Origin: CATQHD01 sp965243165
Lineage (GTDB): Bacteria > Actinomycetota > Acidimicrobiia > Spongiisociales > Spongiisociaceae
Length of the DNA: 64,000 nucleotides
Direction: 5' to 3'
NCBI GenBank assembly: GCA_965243165.1
Contig: OZ251535.1
Coordinates: forward strand, 2,852,001 to 2,916,000
Numbering within the stretch: position 1 is the stretch's first letter; each line of letters opens with the position of its first letter. Below, in pieces: positions 55,701 through 62,777 of this stretch. The translations under genes and the position numbers were made by a program. Below the pieces are notes generated by a model that was given only the letters and a program-made list of their open reading frames with translations, searched no databases and was not told the origin of the DNA.

Positions 55701-56566
55701 TCATCATCCACAATAATCAAACTCACATCAGCAATCGCCGCATAACCAGTCGCCGACGTAGTCGCCGAAAACACAATCGTCTCATCCCCCTCCACCAACA
55801 TGTCGGAGGCCGGAGTCACCGTCAACGCCGACGAATACCCCACCGTATCCCCGTTGGCGATCGTCACCGTCGCCGACGAAGCCGAAATCGCATAATCCGT
55901 CGTCGCCGTCGCCGTACCCGCCGCGATCGACACCGACACCGTCACCGCCGCCGACGTCGCCGCCGAAGCCGTCGCCACCACCCGCACCGACTGGGCGCCG
56001 CCCTCCTCCGACACCCCCGTCACAGCCGACGGCGTGCCCGCCCCGTCATCGAACGACAACGTAATCACATCAGCATCCTCGATGTTCAAACTCACATCAG
56101 CAATCGCCGAATAACCCGTCGCCGTCGTAGTCGCCGAAAACACAATCGTCTCGTCCCCCTCTACCAACGCGTCATCCACCGGCGTCACCGTCAACGCCGC
56201 CGAATACCCCACCGTCTGCCCCGAAGCGATCGTCACCGTCGCCGACGCCGCCGAAACCGCATAATCCGTCGCCGCAGTCGCCGTACCCGCCGCGATCGAC
56301 ACATTCACCGTAACCGCCGCCGACGTCGCCGCCGAAGCCGTCGCCACCACCCGCACCGACTGACCGCCGCCCTCCTCCGCCACCCCCGTCAACGCCGACG
56401 GCGTACCCGCCCCGTCATCGAACGACAACGTAATCGACGCCGACTGACCCACCACCCCCGGCGGACCAACCGGCAACACCCCCAACACCAAACCAACCGC
56501 CAACCCCAAACCCAACCAACGCCGCCGACTCAACACCTGCCCCCCCCCCCCCGCAGCAACGACCAA
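49730..56566 (-). CDS. Giant secreted Calx-beta repeat protein with S-layer-like C terminus
   Basis: About 2278 residues in the open frame. A signal peptide (LSRRRWLGLGLAVGLVLGVL then PVGPPGVVGQ) is followed by many Calx-beta-type repeats of about 123 residues (ITLSFDDGAGTPSALTGVAE, TVTIASGQTVGYSAALTVTP, LVEGDETIVFSAT), degenerating towards the C terminus. A Pro/Gly-rich linker (APPPPSGGGGGG-like) leads to three S-layer-homology-like modules (ITRRQMSAFLHRAVSQRW, VVTRADMAIMMIGAF, PVTRAQMASFFVRAVNL). It is likely a calcium-binding surface adhesin. As written the frame begins only with TTG at 56566. The well-placed ATG at 56577, behind GGAGGAGG, is out of frame by one base because of a 13-G tract; 14 G would join them. 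Confidence 0.85.
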   Translation of the reverse strand: MVVAAGGGGQVLSRRRWLGLGLAVGLVLGVLPVGPPGVVGQSASITLSFDDGAGTPSALTGVAEEGGGQSVRVVATASAATSAAVTVNVSIAAGTATAATDYAVSAASATVTIASGQTVGYSAALTVTPVDDALVEGDETIVFSATTTATGYSAIADVSLNIEDADVITLSFDDGAGTPSAVTGVSEEGGAQSVRVVATASAATSAAVTVSVSIAAGTATATTDYAISASSATVTIANGDTVGYSSALTVTPASDMLVEGDETIVFSATTSATGYAAIADVSLIIVDDDNVITLSFDDGESTPSAVTGVAEGGGGQSVRVVATAPAAVSANVDVSVSIAAGTATDTTDYASLTSPVTVQIASGDTVGRSSALTVTPVDDVLVEGDETIVFSATAMGYTVADVGLIIVDDDNVITLSFVDAAGEPVGGLGEDDGRQTVRLVASVPAGVLVPADVDVSVTVDDAPETATPGAGGDYTASGIPSSLTLSIALGAASGSSGDMVFTALSDRVFEDHEIVRRFTGTAPAPYTVEGADLLILDADRTIVVRMDNLRQPTTHHFFSDEDGGLVLRETGDPLGPWNGAQFCSCHDGPKPWFTFTVDGVTSSTYSENLTLVFNAFAGTAEVNNLPPDLPGLPDVTSIAISHNNRVRNAYRPTLNAGSLFVRYRPAGQGEIDSYYDYIAEPDETFTIGVEPIDGFEIVNVDGLVIDDDVQPYMVIQNNPTLAEGSSAVTELVIGAGFNANQTNFDNVFSWRNPESSTNADRSRLTSDTVVALSVAEGPGLLSAGDFSFDWARRSITIPAGNSGDDGWLKTLENISVVDDDVVEGLERLRIVGRPALAATKKSDGSPTDQVVTFNDAVLQVDVTDADADISLSVSPGSVVEKAGGQTVTVVAEFAGSSSVLTSATNVVVQLGAGGDATLGTDFTTGETNDRLTVTIPAGATSGFKSFTLTAPVDSATETNDKVTFEGFGTLQVNGQTVTVTGTSLDIVDPGSEVVLSLTDTQASPEALTAVGEDGGAETVRVTATVGTAPAADLDVAVTVGALGSSADAGDDYTVDDSSVTVTIQGGQTTGSADVPVTPVADTVTEDHETILFTGAATGYVVAPVSLEITDADRSVMLELGFNPRDYPSVLFPEYSGDGGAQWRSVTARLEGVSSTYSGSIRGRVITESGTGAAGASVSSTGPGSGDIYNWLTHSTTSHHRYVDIGAGNTSSGPAWFVSRVLADDAAEPIEYFDFTLSGLTDGFTVVPVKGAVVDLVDTAVVLSPGGTVTEGGDGSGLSVTAGFPSGVASNTIGSDLVVTLGAPEAGTAGADDFLWTPPDPADTVTITAGQTASPGGDAVSLDGLSITEDTVVEDPETIQLIGSYMLDGETREASGTLTVLDNDANVVLSVSPGTVVEGSTEEVRVTARFAGSSSVLTSDTTVTVTIAAGTATLTTDFTTDATSSQVSVVIPAGSLSGSATFNLMAVTDSDMESAETVALSGAGTIGSQTLMVTGAAVNIVDSGIRLAVDADTGTTGDQSSVGEDGGTKTVEVEVTLPAASSSGNGAVTVGLNVVGGTAVLDDNSDGDSEFGVGEDFRVTYPSGQSNVSVEVAEGDTTGSAMFDVVLNNDNTAEGSAAETVVIEGAAVSINSTSYEVVSTSFGITDSSDDASPTTIALTLLDSEGEDLTEVREDDGTVRVRVKAALDGDKVLPRSVTVPLTVGIAGGAAAGYDFTRVSSLAVTIPPYEDEGTVEFDLEMNDDTRPEGAEELTVHAGTLGAGLTGLGFTAVESDSFTIVDNDMILGLLDAGGEPLTRVLEGASPQVQVQLSYPGTHWSSPRFVRVTVEGGTAAGSDYRIPVAPGDVFFPLRQNSAAKTFGLNTVNDRVFEGDETLRVSAAAEGFDIAPVELIIQDNEIRLSLNQASVREDAGRIPRTVTATASSAPPEDLVVTVAVGGGRSSGNGYTSLSPAQFPITIPAGEQSGSGSFSLTLVDDSTPGNSKSVSVAGSASGFDVSAARLTITDDGDAAAPPPAPPPAPAPPPPSGGGGGGGGGGTPPPAGGGGGGGGGGAPPPAGGGGGGGGGAPPPAGGGAQPPAQPPAPVCVGRFCDDDGNVHQDNIERIAVWRITLGCDAQDATKYCPDAQITRRQMSAFLHRAVSQRWTIQAPEGIELTDVGADEWFRPFAEWVVSVGAFSAPGGVFNPGGVVTRADMAIMMIGAFPHLDAVPTEASRFGDAAGLSPDVLAALEGMYQTGVTRGCSAEPLNYCPNQPVTRAQMASFFVRAVNLAPADTQPTAGT
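56540..56552 (-). repeat. Homopolymer G13 tract at the 5' end of the surface-protein gene
   Basis: Thirteen consecutive C on the forward strand, i.e. G13 in the coding sense, directly after the codons read from ATG 56577 (MMRGWSLL). With 13 G that frame reaches a TGA about 15 codons from the start; with 11, 14 or 17 G it continues into the signal peptide and the full repeat protein. Confidence 0.85.
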
Positions 56567-56608
56567 CCCCGCATCATCAGGCCACCTCCTCCATCAAGCC
56601 AACCCCTC

Positions 56609-56623
56609 ACCGAGGGGACGAAC
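56609..56623 (-). promoter_or_regulatory. 5' UTR hairpin of the surface-protein gene
   Basis: On the reverse strand CCCCTC-GGT-GAGGGG forms a 6-bp stem with a 3-base loop, between the predicted promoter and the Shine-Dalgarno sequence GGAGGAGG (56585-56592). It could stabilise the mRNA leader; no riboswitch family is recognised. Confidence 0.45.
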
Positions 56624-56636
56624 GATCACAACAACA

Positions 56637-56666
56637 ATACTACCCCCCCCCCCCCCGGAAAGTCAA
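56637..56666 (-). promoter_or_regulatory. Promoter whose spacer is a G14 tract
   Basis: On the reverse strand TTGACT (56661-56666, -35) and TAGTAT (56637-56642, -10) are 18 bases apart. The spacer is TTCC followed by 14 G (56643-56656). It lies about 60 bases before the ATG of the giant surface-protein gene. Changes in tract length would alter -35/-10 spacing, the mechanism known for Neisseria opc and porA. Confidence 0.75.
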
Positions 56667-56699
56667 TAATACGGGGCGGGCAGATGGAATACGCGCCCG

Positions 56700-56825
56700 C
56701 ATCCCTCTGACCTGGGGCAACAGGGAATGACCTTCTGATCAGATATGGAGCCGTCCGCCAACCGGTGAAGGCCTCCGCTTCGGGGTCTGGGATGTACGGG
56801 CTGATGAATCGGCGCGGGCGGCGGG
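56700..56825 (+). repeat. Dispersed intergenic repeat family 1, copy b
   Basis: Forward-strand counterpart of the repeat at 45266-45394. It starts at CATCCCTCTGACC and fades after CGGCGCGGGCGGCGGG. It fills most of the gap between the alpha/beta hydrolase 3' end and the surface-protein promoter. No gene is contained. Confidence 0.75.
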
Positions 56826-56861
56826 CAGAAACCCGGCGCGAACAAAATATGCAGCCGGGGC

Positions 56862-57683
56862 CTACAGGCGGTGGCGCTTCAGCCAGGAGAGGGTGAAGAG
56901 GTTCCATTCTTCGGCCATCTCGTGGAAGGCTATGTGGCTGGAGGCGGGGCCGGTGAATACGTGCATGGTCGAGCCGGGGATGCGGCGCTGGACTTCCAAG
57001 CCGTAGCGGGTCGGCACCTGCCAGTCGACCTCGCCGGAGGTGATGAGGGTGGGCGCCTCTACCCCGCCCAGCCGGTCGAGGGCGTCGTGGGTCTTGTCGG
57101 CGTGGAAATGGCCCAGCATCCCCGCCTTGGACGGCGGGTGGGGGTTCTCCAGGATGAAACCCCGCTCGAAGGCCTCGACGTCCGCCGGGCGCTCGTTGAT
57201 GAAATGGGGGCTGGCCACCCACAGCAGGGCGGTCCTGATGTACTGGGCGAAGTCGTCCGCCAGCACCGGCATCTCGTTGGTCTCGATCATCCTGATGAAC
57301 CACTCGTCCGACCGCCCCCAGGTGCAGTGCAGCTGCAGGGTGGCCACCTTGGAGGGGTGGTTGACGGCCAGCTCCTGGGCGGTTGCGCTCCCCAGCGACA
57401 GCCCCGACACGTGCGCCCGCTCCACCCCCAGGTGGTCCAGCAGGGCGGCGGCGTCTTCGCCCAGCACCCGCATCGAGTAGGAGGCGGGGTCGGGCGGGCA
57501 GGAGGACCGGCCGGCGCCGCGGGCGTCGTAGGTGATCACCGTGTAGTCGCCCCGGTAGGCCTCCACCTGGGAGGCCCACACGCTGTGGTCGGCGGCGGTG
57601 CCCATGATCAGCAGCAACGGCGGCCCCGACCCTTCCGCCCGGTAGAACACCTCGACGCCGGTGGACAGGTCCGCAAACGGCAT
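56862..57683 (-). CDS. Alpha/beta hydrolase
   Basis: 273 residues. Alpha/beta-hydrolase fold with the oxyanion region LLLIMGTAADHSVWASQVEA, VITYDARGAGRSS, nucleophile elbow VSGLSLGSATAQELA (Ser in GLSLGS), acid region LITSGEVDWQVPTRYGLE and C-terminal histidine in GPASSHIAFHE. Related to 3-oxoadipate enol-lactonase and similar C-C or ester hydrolases; the substrate is unknown. Its ATG overlaps the amidase stop (ATGA), so it is the last gene of the RidA-small protein-amidase-hydrolase operon. Confidence 0.87.
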   Translation of the reverse strand: MPFADLSTGVEVFYRAEGSGPPLLLIMGTAADHSVWASQVEAYRGDYTVITYDARGAGRSSCPPDPASYSMRVLGEDAAALLDHLGVERAHVSGLSLGSATAQELAVNHPSKVATLQLHCTWGRSDEWFIRMIETNEMPVLADDFAQYIRTALLWVASPHFINERPADVEAFERGFILENPHPPSKAGMLGHFHADKTHDALDRLGGVEAPTLITSGEVDWQVPTRYGLEVQRRIPGSTMHVFTGPASSHIAFHEMAEEWNLFTLSWLKRHRL

Positions 57684-59065
57684 CAGCCGCCCCCCTCCAA
57701 CCGGGAGACATGTACCGGCGGCGCGCCCCCCAGCCCGCCGGACGCCGCTTCGTAGGCCGCCCCCGCCCGCAGGACCGTCCGCTCGTCGAAGGGCCGCCCC
57801 GCCAGCTGCAGGCCGACCGGCAGGCCGCCCCTGTCCAACCCGCAGGGAACGCTCAACGCCGGCTGGCCCGTCAGGTTGAACGGGGCGGTGGTGCGCACGT
57901 AGGCGGCGGTGACCGGCTCCATCTCCCCGCCCAGCTCGATCTCCTGCTGGTCGGGGCGGACGGCGGCGGCGGGCAGGGTCGGGGAAGCCAGCAGATCCAG
58001 GCGGCGCCCTTCCATCTCCCGGCGGACGGCGGACCGGATCACCTCCCTGGCCTGGCGGCCCTTCAGGTAGTGGGAGGCGGTCATCAGGGTTCCGGCCATG
58101 AACACCTGGCGGATGGCGGGGTCGATCAGCTCGGGGCGGTCGCGGAGCAGCCGGCGGTGGCGGGCGGCCGCCTCCGCGCCGACCAGGGCGAACTCGGCGT
58201 CCAGCGTGTACTCCAGCTCCGGGATGTCCAGCTCTACGGGCGCCGCCCCCAGTTGGGCCAGCACCTCCACCGCCGCCCGGAAGGCGGCCTCCGCGTCGGG
58301 GGCCATGGGCGAGAAGGGCCCGCCGGCCAGCACCCCGATCCGCATCCCCTGCACCCCGCCCTCCAGATCCGAGGTGTAGCCCCCTCCCCCGGCCAGCGCC
58401 TCCAGAGCGAAGGCGCAGTCCTCCACCGAGGCGGCCAGCGGCCCCAGGTGGTCCAGCGACCAGGCCAGCGGCTCCACCCCGGTGACCGGGACCAGGCCGT
58501 AGGTGGGTTTGAGGCCGGCTATCCCGCACAGAGCGGCGGGGATGCGGATGGAGCCGCCGGTGTCGCTGCCGACCGCCGCCGGAACCAGCCCGGCCGCCAC
58601 CGCCGCCCCCGAACCGCCGCTGGAACCCCCCGGAATCCGGCCGGTGTCCCAAGGGTTGGCAACGGGGGGGCTGTAAACGCCGCAGGCCAGCTCGTGGGTG
58701 GCGGTCTTGCCGATGATCACCGCCCCCGCCTCCCGCAGCCGGGACGCGGCCGCCGCGTCGGCCGGACGGGGCCGGCCGGAGTAGGCGGCCGACCCGCAGC
58801 GGGTGGGCAGCCCCGCCATGTCCACGATGTCCTTGACCGCGACCGGAACCCCTGTGAGCGGGCCGGCCCCGCCTTCGGCCAGCCGGGCGTCCGCCGCCTC
58901 CGCCGCGTCCGCCGCCCCTTCCCGGTCGATGAGGGCGAAGGCGTTGAGCTTCCCTTCGAGGCGGTCGACCGCGTCCAGCGCCGCCGCCGTCAGCTCGGCG
59001 GAGGAAACCTCGCCGGAGCGCAGCCGCCCGGCCGCCTCCCGGATGGTGAGGGCGGTCAAACCCAT
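57683..59065 (-). CDS. Amidase signature family enzyme
   Basis: 460 residues. Amidase signature serine enzyme: catalytic Lys in GVPVAVKDIVDMAG, the Gly/Ser-rich core GRIPGGSSGGSGAAVAAG, then GSDTGGSIRIPAALCGIAGL containing the cis-Ser and Ser nucleophile. Similar to GatA and to AtzE-type hydrolases. Because it follows a small acidic protein (59056-59268) and RidA, and no gatB is near, a catabolic amidase is more likely than the tRNA amidotransferase subunit. It overlaps the upstream small gene by 10 bases and the downstream hydrolase gene by one. Confidence 0.88.
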   Translation of the reverse strand: MGLTALTIREAAGRLRSGEVSSAELTAAALDAVDRLEGKLNAFALIDREGAADAAEAADARLAEGGAGPLTGVPVAVKDIVDMAGLPTRCGSAAYSGRPRPADAAAASRLREAGAVIIGKTATHELACGVYSPPVANPWDTGRIPGGSSGGSGAAVAAGLVPAAVGSDTGGSIRIPAALCGIAGLKPTYGLVPVTGVEPLAWSLDHLGPLAASVEDCAFALEALAGGGGYTSDLEGGVQGMRIGVLAGGPFSPMAPDAEAAFRAAVEVLAQLGAAPVELDIPELEYTLDAEFALVGAEAAARHRRLLRDRPELIDPAIRQVFMAGTLMTASHYLKGRQAREVIRSAVRREMEGRRLDLLASPTLPAAAVRPDQQEIELGGEMEPVTAAYVRTTAPFNLTGQPALSVPCGLDRGGLPVGLQLAGRPFDERTVLRAGAAYEAASGGLGGAPPVHVSRLEGGG

Positions 59066-59268
59066 CGCGGATCGAAGCCGGGACCGCCGGGCGGGGGCTC
59101 TTCCTCCAGGCCGTCCAGCAGCTCGTCGAGCCGAGCGCCGGCCCGCCGCCAGCTCTCCAGGGTGCGGGCGGCCTCCGCCGGATCGAACGCCGGGCCGGAC
59201 AGGCCGCTGCGCGCCAGCATGGCGGCCGCTTCCTCCGGGGTGATGGAGGCGGGCTGCTCAGCCGCCAT
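59056..59268 (-). CDS. Small acidic helical protein, possible amidase partner
   Basis: 70 residues: MAAEQPASITPEEAAAMLAR at the start, an amphipathic helix region EAARTLESWRRAGARLDELL and a Pro/Gly-rich tail. It overlaps RidA by 11 bases and the amidase by 10, so it is translationally coupled to both. By position and size it resembles the GatC/AtzG type of small amidase-binding protein; sequence similarity is not strong enough to be sure. Confidence 0.6.
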   Translation of the reverse strand: MAAEQPASITPEEAAAMLARSGLSGPAFDPAEAARTLESWRRAGARLDELLDGLEEEPPPGGPGFDPRWV

Positions 59269-59650
59269 CCGGCACCGCGATCACGTCCACCTCCATCTTC
59301 AAAGCGGGCAGGCCCAGCGCCGCCGCCTGGACCGCGGTCACCGCCGGCGGAGGCCGCCCGGCGAACACCTCCTCCCGGACGGGGATCTCCTCGGCGATCT
59401 CCCTGATGTCCTGCATGTAGTAGGTGACCTTGACCACATCGGCGATGGAGCTGCCCGCCGCCTCCAGCACGTCGGCGATGTTCCGCCACACCTGACGCGC
59501 CTGCTCCTCCACGGTGCGGCCCACCACCCGGCCCTCCCGGTCGAAGGAGACCTGCCCCGCCAGATACAGGGCGCCGCCCGCCTTGACGGCGTAGGAATAC
59601 GGTTCGGGCGGCGGGCAGAGGGCGTCGGTCTCAACGGCTTCGATTCCCAT
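59258..59650 (-). CDS. RidA family protein
   Basis: 130 residues. RidA/YjgF/UK114 fold: YSYAVKAGGALYLAGQVSFD, VEEQARQVWRNIADVLEAAG, VVKVTYYMQDIREIAE and a C-terminal VTAVQAAALGLPALKMEVDV. Classical RidA has an Arg at the position after the PxRxA/V motif; here PPPAVTAVQ suggests a non-canonical subgroup, so imine deaminase activity is uncertain. The ATG at 59650 has AGGA nearby; the frame extends 11 codons upstream. First gene of the operon. Confidence 0.85.
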   Translation of the reverse strand: MGIEAVETDALCPPPEPYSYAVKAGGALYLAGQVSFDREGRVVGRTVEEQARQVWRNIADVLEAAGSSIADVVKVTYYMQDIREIAEEIPVREEVFAGRPPPAVTAVQAAALGLPALKMEVDVIAVPDGG

Positions 59651-59713
59651 CGTCTTCCTCCTGCGGGCGGTCTTCTCCATCATACCGGCGCAGCGGCTCC
59701 CGGGGCGGGCGGG

Positions 59714-61159
59714 TCAGAGCAGGGTTTCGGGCTGCAGGGCGGCGGCGTCCGGATACCGGGCGACCGCCTGCGCGACCTGGGCGGCCACCGATTCGATCTG
59801 GGCTTCGGCCCGGCCCGCCGGGGGGGCGGAGCGGACGATCTCGGCCGCCTCCTCCCGGGTGAAGGGGAACTCCGGGTCCCGGCCGAGGGCCGCCCAGAGG
59901 TCGAAGCCCCCTCCCCGGCGGCGGGCGGAGGCCGCCTTCCGGGTGTGCGCCCGGATCACCGCATGGGCCTGCTCGCGGCCCATGCCGGCCTTGACGGCGG
60001 CGGTCAGCAGGCGGGAGGTCGAAAGGAACGGCAGATGGGCGTCCAGTTCGGCCTGGATGGGCGCCGGGAAGGCCCGAAAACCGTCCAAGACGTGGAGCAG
60101 GGACTCGAACAGGCCGTCGCAGGCGAAGAAGGCGCCGGGGATCATCACCCGCCGCACCACCGAGTCGCTCACATCGCCCTCGTTCCACTGGCGGCCGGAC
60201 AGGGCGGCGGCCATCGCCAGGTAACCGCCCAGCACCACCGCCAGGCCGTTGATCCGCTCGCAGGTGCGCATGTTCATCTTGTGGGGCATGGCCGACGACC
60301 CCACCTGCCCCGGCCCGAACCCTTCGGTGACCAGATCGTGCCCGGCCATCAGGCGGAGGGTGGCCGCCAGGCTGGACGGACCGGCGGCCAGCTGGACGAG
60401 GGCGCCCACCGCCTCCAGATCGAGGGAGCGGGGGTAGACCTGCCCCACCGAGGCCAGGACGGTTTCGAACCCCAGCATCTCGGCGGTCCGGCGCTCGAGA
60501 CGGACGACCTTCTCTTCGTCCCCTCCGAACAGGTCGAGCAGGTCCTGCTGGGCGCCGACCGCCCCCTTGAGGCCGCGCAGGGGGTATCCGCCGGCCAGAT
60601 GCTCCAGGCGGCGGAATGCGGCCAGGGTCTCCTCGGCGGCGCCGGCGAAGCGCTTCCCCAGGGTGGTGGGCTGGGCCGGAACGTTGTGGGTGCGCCCCGC
60701 CATCACCGTTCCCCGATGCTCGGCCGCCAGCGCCGCCATCCGCGCCAGCGCCGCCGCCGCCTTGCCGAGGACGATCTCCATCGACCGCCGGATCAGCATC
60801 TGCTCCACGTTGTCGGTCACATCGCGGGAGGTGAGCCCCTTGTGGATGTGCTCGTGGCCCGCCAGCGCGCAGAACTCCTCGAGGCGGGCTTTCACATCGT
60901 GGCGGGTGACCTCCTCGCGGGCGCGGATGGAGTCCATATCCACCTCGTGGACGACCGCCCGGCAAGCCTCCGCCGCCCCGGCGGGCGCCGGAACCCCCAA
61001 CTCGATCTGGCATTCGAGCACCGCCGTCCAGAACTCCCGCTCGGCGGCAACCCGCCCGGCCGGAGACCACAGACGGCGCATGGGCCCCCCGGCGTAACGG
61101 GAAGCCAAGACATCGGGAACCTCCGACCAAACGGCGCCCTCGGGCGCAGCCGCAGACAT
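59714..61159 (-). CDS. purB: Adenylosuccinate lyase
   Basis: 481 residues. Fumarase/aspartase superfamily enzyme used twice in purine synthesis. It has the family signature GSSAMPHKMNMRTCERINGL (flexible loop with catalytic Ser), MAGRTHNVPAQPTTLGKR with a catalytic His, and HEHIHKGLTSRDVTDNVEQM. Start is ATG at 61159. It is followed after a 63-base gap by the RidA operon on the same strand and preceded by a gene-free stretch. Confidence 0.93.
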   Translation of the reverse strand: MSAAAPEGAVWSEVPDVLASRYAGGPMRRLWSPAGRVAAEREFWTAVLECQIELGVPAPAGAAEACRAVVHEVDMDSIRAREEVTRHDVKARLEEFCALAGHEHIHKGLTSRDVTDNVEQMLIRRSMEIVLGKAAAALARMAALAAEHRGTVMAGRTHNVPAQPTTLGKRFAGAAEETLAAFRRLEHLAGGYPLRGLKGAVGAQQDLLDLFGGDEEKVVRLERRTAEMLGFETVLASVGQVYPRSLDLEAVGALVQLAAGPSSLAATLRLMAGHDLVTEGFGPGQVGSSAMPHKMNMRTCERINGLAVVLGGYLAMAAALSGRQWNEGDVSDSVVRRVMIPGAFFACDGLFESLLHVLDGFRAFPAPIQAELDAHLPFLSTSRLLTAAVKAGMGREQAHAVIRAHTRKAASARRRGGGFDLWAALGRDPEFPFTREEAAEIVRSAPPAGRAEAQIESVAAQVAQAVARYPDAAALQPETLL

Positions 61160-61517
61160 GACAGGATGATGCTACCGCCAGAGCAAAGGGGCCTTCCCCC
61201 CGCCGGACCGTCGGTCACCCGCCCGCCTCGGCCGATCCAAGCCGCGCCTCCTCCCGGGGAGGGCGGCCCGCCTCTGCCTTCTCCGCCGGTCCCGACAACC
61301 GGAGCAAGCGGGTGCACCGTGAGCAGAGCAACCATTGCCGTAACCCCTCTCCGCCGATTTCCAGCCGAGGGAGCAGGACGGCAGAGCGTGGACCCCGGCC
61401 GCGGCGCCGAACGGCGCACCGGACGGCCGAGAACGCGAATCTCCGGCTCGGACTGCTCCCCCCTATCCACCTCGAACACCCCGGTCAGCTGCCTCTTGCC
61501 CAGACCCGCCAACCCCA
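61160..61517. other. Gene-free stretch upstream of purB
   Basis: About 360 bases with no supported gene; several overlapping GC-rich open frames are shadows. It continues upstream into dispersed repeat family 2 copy b. No clear promoter for purB was found. Confidence 0.4.
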
Positions 61518-61724
61518 AGAACGCGAAAATCCCGCCGCGCGCCGCCCGGCTTCGCCGGGAGCCCGCCCCCGCCGCCGCCACCAGCATCGGATCCGCCTGG
61601 GGCCGCGCGGGCCCCGCCCCGGCCCCTGTGATGCCCGGACCGGACTGGAATCTTTTGATGACCGCTGCTCTCTCTAGAACCCGCGGCGGTGTTTGTGACA
61701 TCGGCGGCTGTCAATATACGGCAT
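61518..61724 (-). repeat. Dispersed intergenic repeat family 2, copy b
   Basis: Reverse-strand counterpart of 45449-45652. It includes the CCGTATAT block (61714-61721), the ACAAACACCGCCGCGGGT block (about 61681-61698) and the CCCGGCGAAGCCGGG hairpin. It lies between purB and the 3-hydroxyisobutyrate-dehydrogenase-like gene. Confidence 0.75.
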
Positions 61725-61819
61725 ATCTGAGACATAGGGAAGGGGTTCGTGGGCCGAACCGCCGGATATTTTTCGCGTTCCGGCCGGCGGGCGGTCGGCT
61801 TCGGGGCGGAGCGGGGCGG

Positions 61820-62731
61820 TCAGCCGGCGGCGCGGGGCGGATCCCATTCGAGCCCGGCCATGCGCGCCATGGCCAGGATCAGGGATTGGGTGCCCTTCCG
61901 CCCCAGCCCCTGGGCTTGGAGCGACACGTAGAGCTCGTGGGCGAGAGCCAGGCCCGGGGCCGGAATCTGCATGGCCGCCGCCTCCCGCAGGGCGATCCCC
62001 ATGTCCTTCACGAAGTGGTCCACGAAGAAGCCGGGCTCGAAGTCTCCTCCGAGCATCCGGGGGCCGTAGTTGGACAGCGACCAGGACCCGGCCGCCCCGC
62101 CGCTCACCGACTCCATCACCGCCTCCAGGTCCAGCCCCGCCCGCCGCCCGTACAGGAGCGCCTCGGACAGCCCCACGATGCAGGCGGCGATCAGTATCTG
62201 GTTGACCGCCTTGGCGTGCTGGCCGGCGCCCGGACCCCCCTGGCGGACGATGGTCTCGCCCATGGCCTCGAAGACGGGCCGGGCGCGCTCCACCGCCTCC
62301 TCCTCTCCGCCGATCATGATCGACAGGGTTCCGTTGCGGGCGCCCACGTCCCCGCCGCTGACCGGGGCGTCGACGGCCGACACCCCCTTTGCGGCGGCCC
62401 GCTCGGCGATCTCCACCGCCAGCGCCGGCTCGGAGGTGGTCATGTCCACCACCATGTCCCCGGGGGAGGCGCCCGCCAGCAGCCCCTCTCCGCCCAGGAA
62501 CACCTCCCGCACGTCCTCGGGAAACCCCACGATGGCGAAGGAGATGTCGGAGTCGGCGGCGGCCTCGGCCGGGGTGTCCGCCCAGACGGCGCCCCGGTCC
62601 AACAGCCCCTGCGCCTTGGCCTTGGTGCGGGTGGTTACCGTAACCGGATACCCGGCGTCCAGGACGTGGCCGCACATGGCGGCGCCCATCACCCCGGTTC
62701 CCACCCATCCCACGGCGGGTCTGGCGGTCAT
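61820..62731 (-). CDS. NAD(P)-dependent beta-hydroxyacid dehydrogenase
   Basis: 303 residues. 3-hydroxyisobutyrate / tartronate semialdehyde reductase superfamily: Rossmann GWVGTGVMGAAMCGHVLDAG, substrate-binding DAPVSGGDVGARNGTLSIMI, catalytic Lys in QHAKAVNQILIAACIVGLSE and DFEPGFFVDHFVKDMGIALR. The exact substrate is not determined. It starts 47 bases after the stop of the quinone-oxidoreductase gene on the same strand, so the two may be co-transcribed. Confidence 0.9.
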   Translation of the reverse strand: MTARPAVGWVGTGVMGAAMCGHVLDAGYPVTVTTRTKAKAQGLLDRGAVWADTPAEAAADSDISFAIVGFPEDVREVFLGGEGLLAGASPGDMVVDMTTSEPALAVEIAERAAAKGVSAVDAPVSGGDVGARNGTLSIMIGGEEEAVERARPVFEAMGETIVRQGGPGAGQHAKAVNQILIAACIVGLSEALLYGRRAGLDLEAVMESVSGGAAGSWSLSNYGPRMLGGDFEPGFFVDHFVKDMGIALREAAAMQIPAPGLALAHELYVSLQAQGLGRKGTQSLILAMARMAGLEWDPPRAAG

Positions 62732-62777
62732 TCGCTCCTCCTTTTCGATTGCGGGCCCCGGCTCGACCGGCCCGGCG

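Noticed and set aside
52970..56710. A 1246-codon forward frame antisense to the surface-protein gene
   Set aside because: It is Arg/His/Pro-rich low-complexity shadow caused by the biased codon use of the real gene on the other strand.
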